This document shows, one piece after another, positions 46,764 through 53,973 of a DNA stretch of 64,000 bases. Numbering within the stretch: the first letter of the stretch is position 1; each line of letters begins with the position of its first letter. Below the pieces are notes generated by a model. The model ran no database searches, was not told the DNA's origin, and was given only the letters and a program-made list of their open reading frames with translations. The translations under genes and the position numbers were made by a program. The DNA is taken from contig NZ_LBIP01000013.1 of NCBI RefSeq assembly GCF_001280435.1, positions 1,426,001-1,490,000 on the forward strand. Direction: 5' to 3'. Source of the DNA: Mangrovimonas xylaniphaga (lineage in GTDB: Bacteria > Bacteroidota > Bacteroidia > Flavobacteriales > Flavobacteriaceae).

Positions 46764-48113
46764 ATGAAAATTTCAATTAAAGGATTTATTTCACCTAAAG
46801 AGGCAGAGTTGTTCTATGACTGCGCGGATCGATATGCTATAAATGAAAAGGTGCACAAATTTGCTATTTCAGATGGCGTTTCAAAATCATTTTTCCCAAA
46901 AGTTTGGGCAGATGTTCTTGTTTCTAATTGGGTTAATAATCAATGGGAATCTGATTCCGATTTTATAAGCTCTTGCCAGGAGGACTGGTTAAATAAAGTA
47001 ACGAAAATCGCAGAAAGATCAGATACAAAGTGGTTTACAAAAAATGCCTTCAATAGAAAGGAACCCGGGTTAGCAACATTTGTAAGCTTACGTTTTTTCA
47101 AAAAGAAAAAGGAATGGTTCTGGAAAGCCCATGCTTTAGGAGATAGTTATTTGTTTTTTGTTCCTTCTAATTTGAAAAATTTTGAGTCAGATGTACTAAA
47201 GTTATCTTCTAAATCAGAACCAATTGAGTTTGACAATTTCCCAGATTACTTATCTAGCAGAAGCACTACAAATCATAAAGGAGAGCATAAACCTTTATCT
47301 GAGACTCTTTCAGAAGGTATATTTTTTTTAATGACCGATGCTTTGGCAGAGTGGTTTATTAATGAAAAAGAAAATGCTATTCATAAAATTGAAGTTTGGC
47401 AAAACCAAACAGAATTTGAACGATTTATTTCGAAAGAGAGATTGAGCAAAAAACTTGGAAATGATGATTCTGCGATTCTGGCAATAAAGATTGAAGACGA
47501 CAAAAAAGATGACCTGACCTATGATTCCGTAAAGATTTCGGACATTAACGCGTTAATAGAAATACAACAAAAAGAAATAGAGGAAGCTGCTAAAAAAGCT
47601 GAAGAGGACAAATCAAAAGAACAAGAAGAACCTAATTCAGAAGTTTCACCAGAAAAAATTGAAGAGAGTGAATCTATAGAAATAGAAAATTCTGAAGAGA
47701 AAATAACTAATAGCGAAAAAAACAAAAAGGGGTTACCGGAAAGATTTTTTGAACATATTTCCAATTTTGTTTCGGGTAAAAAGGAAGAAAAGCAATCGGA
47801 TATTGAGATTAAAGTCAACAATGACGGTGAAGAGGAGAAATCTTATCAACAAGAAAGGATAATCATTCCACAAAGCGAAGAAAACAAACTCGATATTGAA
47901 ATTTCAGAAAATCAAGAAACACTTGATTCTGAAACAAATGAAAGAGAAATGGGGAAACCATCAAAAACTGTAGAAAGCAATCTTGAGTCTCGAAATCCCG
48001 AAGCAGAGAACCAACTTGGTAAGCCAGAAGAAAAACCGACAGAAAATGAGGAGAAAGAAGCAAAAATGCAATCATTGAAAAAGGACTCAAAAAGTATAAC
48101 CGATAAGTTTTAA
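46764..48113 (+). CDS. PP2C-like serine/threonine phosphatase with acidic tail
   Basis: A 449-aa protein. Residues 1-240 form a PP2C-type domain: AISDGVSKSFFPKVWADVL (metal Asp 37), KAHALGDSYLFFV, FFLMTDALAEWF (Gly of the usual TDG replaced by Ala) and NDDSAILAIKI. The rest, about 200 residues, is a disordered Glu/Lys/Ser-rich region. The last residues, KSITDKF, match the ends of the next two proteins. It should remove phosphates placed by the neighbouring kinases (inference from triad context). It is 2 bp from the kinase gene. Confidence 0.85.
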   Translation: MKISIKGFISPKEAELFYDCADRYAINEKVHKFAISDGVSKSFFPKVWADVLVSNWVNNQWESDSDFISSCQEDWLNKVTKIAERSDTKWFTKNAFNRKEPGLATFVSLRFFKKKKEWFWKAHALGDSYLFFVPSNLKNFESDVLKLSSKSEPIEFDNFPDYLSSRSTTNHKGEHKPLSETLSEGIFFLMTDALAEWFINEKENAIHKIEVWQNQTEFERFISKERLSKKLGNDDSAILAIKIEDDKKDDLTYDSVKISDINALIEIQQKEIEEAAKKAEEDKSKEQEEPNSEVSPEKIEESESIEIENSEEKITNSEKNKKGLPERFFEHISNFVSGKKEEKQSDIEIKVNNDGEEEKSYQQERIIIPQSEENKLDIEISENQETLDSETNEREMGKPSKTVESNLESRNPEAENQLGKPEEKPTENEEKEAKMQSLKKDSKSITDKF

Positions 48114-48115
48114 CC

Positions 48116-49123
48116 ATGTCAAATTATCCTTCCAGAACAGATATTGTAACCGCAATGCGGAACCCACAGGTAAGTTTTAAATCAAGTGAAATTGTTGGAG
48201 GTTCTATCATCCAAAAAGGATCAAGGATAATTCAGTATTCTGGAGGGTATACCACGGTTTTTCCATTTAACAAACCTACTGGAAGTAAAGTCGCTGTGCG
48301 ATTATGGATTGCAGATATTGGTGATGCCAAAAAGCGCTCTCTTGAGATTTCAAATTACTTAGGAGCCTTAAACAACGCATACTTTGCAGGTTTTAAATAC
48401 ATTGATGATGCTGTACTGGTTAATGGTGCATTGCACCCCATCGTATTGATGGATTGGGTAGAAGGAAAGACTCTTAAAGAATATATAAACTCTAATATTT
48501 CAAATTCAAGGGTAATTCTAGATTTGGCAGATAAGTTTAAAAAAATGGTTGAATATTTTCACAAAGAACATATTGCCCATGGAGATTTACAGCATGGAAA
48601 CTTACTAGTAAAAAATGATGGTTCCATTGTTGCAATTGATTACGATTCAATGTTTATCAAACCATTGAGTGGTATGGTGGATACCATAAAAGGCTTGCCT
48701 GGTTACCAACATCCTGCGAGGCAAAGTAACAAATTGGTTAATTCAAATTTAGATTACTTTTCTGAATTAATTATCTACTTATCGCTTCTTGTATACGCAG
48801 AGACTCCAAGCTTATGGGATAAGTATTATGAAACCGAAGATTTATTATTTTCAAAAGAAGATTTTGCCAATCCAAATTCTTCCAAATTAATTTCAGATTG
48901 TGTAAGGTCTTCAAATCAAACTATAGCTGATTTGTCAAAAGAATTATTAGTTGAATTACAAGCTTCTGATATTTCTCAATTGAGACCTTTAGAAGATTTA
49001 CTTATTGATAAACGCGAGCTTACTAAGGAAAGTATCTTTGACAAGTGGAACAAACAGCCTAATGCTCCTGTAAAAAAAGAAGTTACCCTACCAGACAAAA
49101 AAAACATCACAGACAAATTTTAA
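48116..49123 (+). CDS. protein kinase-like protein 1
   Basis: A 335-aa protein with a protein-kinase-like fold. The catalytic loop is AHGDLQHGN (D157, N162) and the metal motif is IDYD (175-177) instead of DFG. The beta3 lysine position appears to be Arg (VAVRLW, R62). The hinge is LMDWVEGKTLKEYI. Small kinases of this kind accompany VWA and PP2C proteins in TerY-P systems. The C-terminus carries DKWNKQP followed about 17 residues later by NITDKF at the very end. The gene overlaps the PLD gene by 1 bp. Confidence 0.85.
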   Translation: MSNYPSRTDIVTAMRNPQVSFKSSEIVGGSIIQKGSRIIQYSGGYTTVFPFNKPTGSKVAVRLWIADIGDAKKRSLEISNYLGALNNAYFAGFKYIDDAVLVNGALHPIVLMDWVEGKTLKEYINSNISNSRVILDLADKFKKMVEYFHKEHIAHGDLQHGNLLVKNDGSIVAIDYDSMFIKPLSGMVDTIKGLPGYQHPARQSNKLVNSNLDYFSELIIYLSLLVYAETPSLWDKYYETEDLLFSKEDFANPNSSKLISDCVRSSNQTIADLSKELLVELQASDISQLRPLEDLLIDKRELTKESIFDKWNKQPNAPVKKEVTLPDKKNITDKF

Positions 49124-49692
49124 TGGTAAAAGCCTATTTCGAAAATATTCATTTACAAATAATTCATCAAATTGACATTGCTCAATTTGATATCAAAATT
49201 TGTGTCGCTTGGTTTACAGATTTCGAAATCTATGAGAAGCTAATAGAAAAACTTCGACAGGGGTTAAATATAGAAGTGGTAATTGCAAATCACAAATTCA
49301 ATAAGGAGTCAAGGGTTGATTTTAAAGAGTTTCTGAATCTTAATGGAACAGTAGGTTATTTAGGCAAAATCAATAACGGTGCGAAGGATAGTTTTATGCA
49401 CAATAAATTTTGCATTCTCGACAGTAATACTATAATCACGGGCTCATATAACTGGACATTTAAGGCTAGATCAAATGATGAAAACATTCTTGTGATTAAA
49501 GATGATGCCAACCTAACAAATCAATTTATATCAAAATTTAATGATTTAAAACCTCAATTCGGATTTGCTATTAAAAACAATAAGGTATCTCTATTACCAA
49601 TTGAAAAAATTATGGAGAAATGGGAAAAGCAGCCTGAAACACAAAAAAAAGCATCAAAAAATCAAACTACTAATATTTTGAATAAATTTTAA
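49123..49692 (+). CDS. PLD-family nuclease/phosphodiesterase
   Basis: A 189-aa protein with a single HxK(x4)D...GSxN motif: H93-N-K95, D100, GSYN (107-110) and E120. A single-motif PLD should dimerise to form one active site, as in Nuc-type endonucleases. It has no signal peptide. The last 30 residues carry EKWEKQP and end TNILNKF, strongly like the end of the upstream kinase. The start overlaps the kinase stop (TAATG) and the next kinase begins 2 bp later, so it belongs to the same operon and is a candidate effector. Confidence 0.85.
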   Translation: MVKAYFENIHLQIIHQIDIAQFDIKICVAWFTDFEIYEKLIEKLRQGLNIEVVIANHKFNKESRVDFKEFLNLNGTVGYLGKINNGAKDSFMHNKFCILDSNTIITGSYNWTFKARSNDENILVIKDDANLTNQFISKFNDLKPQFGFAIKNNKVSLLPIEKIMEKWEKQPETQKKASKNQTTNILNKF

Positions 49693-49694
49693 GC

Positions 49695-51116
49695 ATGCCA
49701 AATAAACAGGATATATTAACCGCTATAAAGAATCTGGATGTTTTCTTAAAGCTACCTGAGTTACAAGGAGCAACGGCCCGTCTTAATAAAAACGGTAGCC
49801 CTTTTGTGTATACAGGAGGATTTAACATGGTTTTCCAGTTGACTCATCTAGCAAAAAAATGGGCCTTTCGTGTATGGCATGTGCCAATGGGTGAGCATAA
49901 AGATCGATTTTTAAAAATATCCAAATACCTTACTTCAAAGAATTTACAATATTTTGCAGATTTTGTCTATGACGAACACTCTTTACTTGTTAATGGCGAA
50001 TTAGTGGATACCATTAGGATGGAATGGTTAGATGGTGTACTATTTAAGGAATATATAGAAAAGCAACTTTCCGAGCCTTCCAAATTAATCAATTTGGCAG
50101 ATAATTTTCTGTATATGTGCCAGGATTTAAGAAAACATCAAATTTCTCATGGCGATTTACAGGAAGGTAATATTTTGGTTCACGGTGACGGGGAGATTAG
50201 ATTGGTAGACTATGATTCCATTTGCATTCCTGAAATCGAAGGGCAGCAGGAATTTGTTACTGGGCTAAAAGGGTACCAACACCCTTCAAGATTAAATGGA
50301 GGGAGAGCCTCCTTAAAAGCCGATTATTTCTCAGAATTAATAATCTACATTTCTCTACTTTCTTTAGCAGAAAAACCGGATTTATGGGGCAAATATCAAG
50401 TAAAGGACACCCAATACTTATTATTTACAGAAACAGACTTTGAGGATTTTGAAAAGTCTGGTATTTATCAAGATCTTAAAAATTTATCCATGCAGATTGA
50501 TAGGCTTTTAGAAATATTAAAAGAATATCTATCCATAACAAATTACACTTATTTAAAACCATTTAATTCATATTTGGAACCTCCTAAAATTGTTGAATTT
50601 AAAAGTGATAAAGATATTTTAATACAAGGGGGGGAGATTTGTGTTTTTTGGGAAGTAGAGAACGCATTACAAGTTTCTATAAACAATAACATAGGCGTGG
50701 TTGAAAGTAAGGGGGAGTTGAGAATAACCCCGCAAGACAGCAATGAATATCTTTTAACAGCAAAAGGTTTTAATGAGGATTTATCCCAAACCCTCAAAAT
50801 TAAAGTATTTCCGACACCAATAATTAAAAGCCTTCAGGTCACGACTCCTACATTTGAAAACACAACCGTTCTAGAAATTAATTCACCTGAATTTCCAAGT
50901 ATCCAATTAGGGATTAACAACTTCTCAAATAGTTTAAATATAAACTTTGACAATTCGATTTATTCTAATGTGGAAGGGATAGAATTTAAAAAACTGGAAT
51001 CTAGTTTTAGTAGTGTTGAAATGAAAAACAGTGGCTTAAACAGAATTTTTAACGCAATTACCAATAATAGAATTATTTCAAAAATATTTAACAACCAATC
51101 AAATGAACAGAATTAA
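49695..51116 (+). CDS. protein kinase-like protein 2 with Ig-like extension
   Basis: A 473-aa paralogue of kinase 1: SHGDLQEGN (D154, N159), VDYD (172-174), and Arg at the beta3 position (AFRVW, R59). After the kinase (about 1-290), residues about 300-370 look like an immunoglobulin-type sandwich (GGEICVFWEVENALQVSI ... PQDSNEYLLTAKGF). A Ser/Asn-rich tail follows. The overlap of 14 bp with the DUF4407 gene shows coupled translation. Ig-like folds next to kinases may bind a partner; this is inference. Confidence 0.83.
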   Translation: MPNKQDILTAIKNLDVFLKLPELQGATARLNKNGSPFVYTGGFNMVFQLTHLAKKWAFRVWHVPMGEHKDRFLKISKYLTSKNLQYFADFVYDEHSLLVNGELVDTIRMEWLDGVLFKEYIEKQLSEPSKLINLADNFLYMCQDLRKHQISHGDLQEGNILVHGDGEIRLVDYDSICIPEIEGQQEFVTGLKGYQHPSRLNGGRASLKADYFSELIIYISLLSLAEKPDLWGKYQVKDTQYLLFTETDFEDFEKSGIYQDLKNLSMQIDRLLEILKEYLSITNYTYLKPFNSYLEPPKIVEFKSDKDILIQGGEICVFWEVENALQVSINNNIGVVESKGELRITPQDSNEYLLTAKGFNEDLSQTLKIKVFPTPIIKSLQVTTPTFENTTVLEINSPEFPSIQLGINNFSNSLNINFDNSIYSNVEGIEFKKLESSFSSVEMKNSGLNRIFNAITNNRIISKIFNNQSNEQN

Positions 51117-52491
51117 CCGATTTTTTTGGTGGTGCGCAGGTGCCAACATAGATGTACTCGAAGAATGTCCAACAGACCATGCAAAATATTTCGGTGTTGG
51201 AGGGACAATTGTTTTTACTGCGCTTATGGCAAGTTTTGCTGGGGGATATGCATTTTATACAGCTTTTAAGGCGGTATTGCCATCATTGTTTTTTGGAGCC
51301 TTTTGGGGATTATTAATTTTTAATCTGGACAGATATATTGTTTCTACAATTGGTAAAGGAGATGGTACGCAGAAAATTACTCTTGAAGAATGGAAAATGG
51401 CAGCTCCAAGATTATTAATGGCTGTGCTTTTAGGATTTGTTATTTCGACTCCATTGGAGTTAAAGATATTTGAAACCGAAATTCAAACGGTTGTGGAAAG
51501 ATTGAAAATAGAAGAAGGAGAAGCAATAAAAAATGGGGACCCCTCTCTAGGTAACGAATTAGCTGAAAAAAAAGCAGAAAAGGCAAAATTAGAAAATGAA
51601 GAAGTGCAATTTACAAATAGTAAAACGCAACTTACTGAAAACGCTGGAGCCTATTACGAACAAAGAAGAAATGAATTAAGAATTGACTCTAAACAGAAGG
51701 AATCTGAATTAAATTCAATACAAAGCAAAGTAAATAGGTTGCATAGTAATTATATTAAAGCGATTAATGATTCTCTTTCCTCAAATGAAATAGCAAAGAG
51801 AAAGTCTGCAAGAGATGTTCAAATGGGAGTTAGAAACAAATTAAGAGAGGAAAAACAAAATATCGATAACGAAATTATTGAATTAACTGAAAATAGGGGT
51901 GAGGCAATTAAATCTGAGAGGGATAAAATTGACAATTTATTGACATCTAAAAGAAGTGAGATAGATGCTTTGAATACAAAAATAGAAGAGTTAGAGAATG
52001 CAAAAGCTATTAGGGATAGGGAAATTCAAGGTAAAACAAAAAATTACAATGGCTTTGCAGCACATTTAGAAGCAATGAGTCGCTTGACTTCTGAAAAGAG
52101 TACAATTTTTTGGGCGAAATGGTTGATTACACTCTTGTTTATTTTTATAGAAGTAGCCCCGGTGTTATTTAAGCTTATGGCAGAATCAGGGCCATATGAT
52201 GATATGATGGATAGATTAAAACATGAAGCTTTTGTTATTGAAAAACAAAAGATTTCAGATATTAATGATGGTATTAATACATCAATAAAAATATCTACAG
52301 AAAAAAATCAGAATAGACTTGATGCAGAGATTGCTGGTAACAAGGCTCTATTAGAAAAAATTGCCTTGGCCCAAGCTGAAATAGCAGAATTAGCTGTAGA
52401 GAAATGGAAAGAGGAGGAAATAGAAAAGCTAAAAAATGGGGTGAACCACATCATCAACAGTAATGGTATTCAAAAAAGAAGAGTAGGTTGA
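51103..52491 (+). CDS. DUF4407 membrane protein with coiled coil
   Basis: A 462-aa protein starting with the DUF4407 signature RFFWWCAGANIDVLEECP and AKYFGVGGTIVFTALMASFAGGYAFYTAF. Three membrane helices lie in the first 115 residues, then a long coiled coil (about 120-320), and another helix at about 338-360 (WLITLLFIFIEVAPVLFKLM). It could be the membrane anchor or sensor of the VWA-kinase-phosphatase set, as the last gene of the operon. The family has no known function. Confidence 0.85.
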   Translation: MNRINRFFWWCAGANIDVLEECPTDHAKYFGVGGTIVFTALMASFAGGYAFYTAFKAVLPSLFFGAFWGLLIFNLDRYIVSTIGKGDGTQKITLEEWKMAAPRLLMAVLLGFVISTPLELKIFETEIQTVVERLKIEEGEAIKNGDPSLGNELAEKKAEKAKLENEEVQFTNSKTQLTENAGAYYEQRRNELRIDSKQKESELNSIQSKVNRLHSNYIKAINDSLSSNEIAKRKSARDVQMGVRNKLREEKQNIDNEIIELTENRGEAIKSERDKIDNLLTSKRSEIDALNTKIEELENAKAIRDREIQGKTKNYNGFAAHLEAMSRLTSEKSTIFWAKWLITLLFIFIEVAPVLFKLMAESGPYDDMMDRLKHEAFVIEKQKISDINDGINTSIKISTEKNQNRLDAEIAGNKALLEKIALAQAEIAELAVEKWKEEEIEKLKNGVNHIINSNGIQKRRVG

Positions 52492-52589
52492 AATTCCCTA
52501 CTATTATGCTAATATTATGATTTAAAATAGAGTTCAGGAACTAAAACGTGATCCTCTAAAACTTTTATCCTAGCAAGGATTAAATAAGA

Positions 52590-52637
52590 ATGAAATATTG
52601 TAGAAATTGTGGGGAGGAAAGTGGGATTGAGCTATAA
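52590..52637 (+). pseudogene. possible zinc-ribbon gene remnant
   Basis: A 15-codon frame reading MKYCRNCGEESGIEL, the usual first half of a zinc-ribbon (CxxC), stopping inside a hairpin. No second CxxC follows in any frame nearby. It may be decay of a zinc-ribbon gene or chance. Confidence 0.35.
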
Positions 52638-52655
52638 AACCTTTTTTATAGCTCA
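52628..52655. terminator. long perfect hairpin after DUF4407 operon
   Basis: TGAGCTATAAAA / TTTTATAGCTCA type perfect 12-bp inverted repeat with a 4-nt loop. It is about 135 bp past the DUF4407 stop and has no classic T-run outside the stem, so it may be a terminator or a small structured RNA. Confidence 0.5.
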
Positions 52656-52759
52656 TTACTTATTAATAATTAGAGTTAAAGAATGTTTGATTTCAGAAAT
52701 GTAGGAAAATATAATCCGTTAAATAAGGTGTAATTTAACCTTTTGGAGGTAGTTTTTTA

Positions 52760-52945
52760 TTAAGATTGGTTGTTTTTTATGGATTTCAGCTTTTCAATAC
52801 TTTCTTCGGAATAAAAATAGGCATTCCCTCTTTTTTCAAAAGCTAAATCGCCGTGGATTCTGTGGTGCATTAAATCGCAATCTTTGATTTTGGCCTTTTT
52901 CATTGCTTCTTTACTTGATAGCCAGCTTTTTTTGGAATTTTCCAT
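52760..52945 (-). CDS. small excisionase/MerR-like DNA-binding protein
   Basis: A 61-aa protein with the HTH_17-type pattern: SWLSSKEAMKKAKIKDCDLMHHRIHGDLAFEKRGNAYFYSEESIEKL. This is a winged helix in which residues 10-20 and 22-33 form the HTH and the strand AYFY the wing. Such proteins act as excisionases or regulators. It is transcribed away from sspB, and the 131-bp intergenic region between them contains an 8-bp inverted repeat, making it a candidate regulator of sspBCD (inference). Confidence 0.65.
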   Translation of the reverse strand: MENSKKSWLSSKEAMKKAKIKDCDLMHHRIHGDLAFEKRGNAYFYSEESIEKLKSIKNNQS

Positions 52946-53014
52946 TAATGATTAATTGTTTGTAAATCAGTTCTTTGTGGTTTGTTTATAATTATATGAA
53001 TAAAATTTTCAATG

Positions 53015-53038
53015 TAATTGGAGGAACTTATCCAATTA
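53015..53038. promoter_or_regulatory. candidate operator in the sspB/HTH intergenic region
   Basis: Perfect inverted repeat TAATTGGA-(8 nt)-TCCAATTA. It lies 39 bp before the sspB ATG and 70 bp upstream of the divergent HTH gene. Confidence 0.45.
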
Positions 53039-53076
53039 GTTAAATTGCACTATCATTAAAATTACAATAAAATTCA

Positions 53077-53973
53077 ATGACATTAAACAATGAAACCTTA
53101 AGGTTTTCAGGACATGACAAATTTCACTGTAAAGAGCAGTGGATCTTAAAAGGATTGCAACTTCTTGAAAATCAAAACGATAAAGATGTTTTTAAGAAAG
53201 TTGAAACTATTTCTACTTTGGGAGTTGGTAAAAATATGGTGAGGTCTATACAGCATTGGTTGAGAGCTTTTGGGCTGATAGATGACAATGTCAAGAAAAC
53301 TGAATTTGCAGATTTATTGTTTATGACGGATGAATTGGATCCCTATCTTGAATATGAGGGATCTCTTTGGCTATTACAATATTTTATTTGTAACAGTCAA
53401 TACGCTTCCATATTTAAATTGATATTTGCAGACTATTTCTCGGATAAAGCCACTTTGGAGTTTTCCGAATATCAGATATTCAGGCACATCAATAAAGAGC
53501 TTAAGGAGAAGGAACAAAAGCCTGTAGCAGAAAAGACATTGATTAATGATTTTAAGGTTTTTGTTCGATCATATGTCGCTCCTGCAAAAAACCACAAGAC
53601 TGTTGAAGATGACTTTAATGTGCCACTTCTTCCTCTTAATTTAATTTCAAATACAGGAAGGAAAAACGATTATGGACAGTCGATATATCGTATTAATAAA
53701 GGTGGGCATGATATTCCTATTGAAGTATTTGCGTATTGTTTAATGATAGAATTTGAGAACGAAAAAGCTATCAGTTTTGACAATATCCGAACTAGCCTTG
53801 GAGCTTATTTATGCCTTTCCAATGATAAACTGGATGGCATCCTAAATCAATTAGCGGCTACCTATAAGGAATTTGTTTATATGGATGATGCTGGTGTAAG
53901 ACAAATACAGATAAAGAAAACAACAACGACTTTTAAAAACGATATACTTAAAAAGTATTATGAGTTATACTAA
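53077..53973 (+). CDS. sspB: SspB-like DUF4007 protein (phosphorothioation)
   Basis: A 298-aa DUF4007 protein: LRFSGHDKFHCKEQWILKGLQLL at the N-terminus and TLGVGKNMVRSIQHWLRAFGLI (about 48-69) are family hallmarks. In Ssp systems SspB nicks DNA so that SspC and SspD can place sulfur on the backbone of single-stranded sites; I rely on memory of that work for the role. The order DUF4007, large ATPase, PP-loop enzyme matches sspBCD. The stop overlaps sspC by 14 bp. Confidence 0.85.
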   Translation: MTLNNETLRFSGHDKFHCKEQWILKGLQLLENQNDKDVFKKVETISTLGVGKNMVRSIQHWLRAFGLIDDNVKKTEFADLLFMTDELDPYLEYEGSLWLLQYFICNSQYASIFKLIFADYFSDKATLEFSEYQIFRHINKELKEKEQKPVAEKTLINDFKVFVRSYVAPAKNHKTVEDDFNVPLLPLNLISNTGRKNDYGQSIYRINKGGHDIPIEVFAYCLMIEFENEKAISFDNIRTSLGAYLCLSNDKLDGILNQLAATYKEFVYMDDAGVRQIQIKKTTTTFKNDILKKYYELY

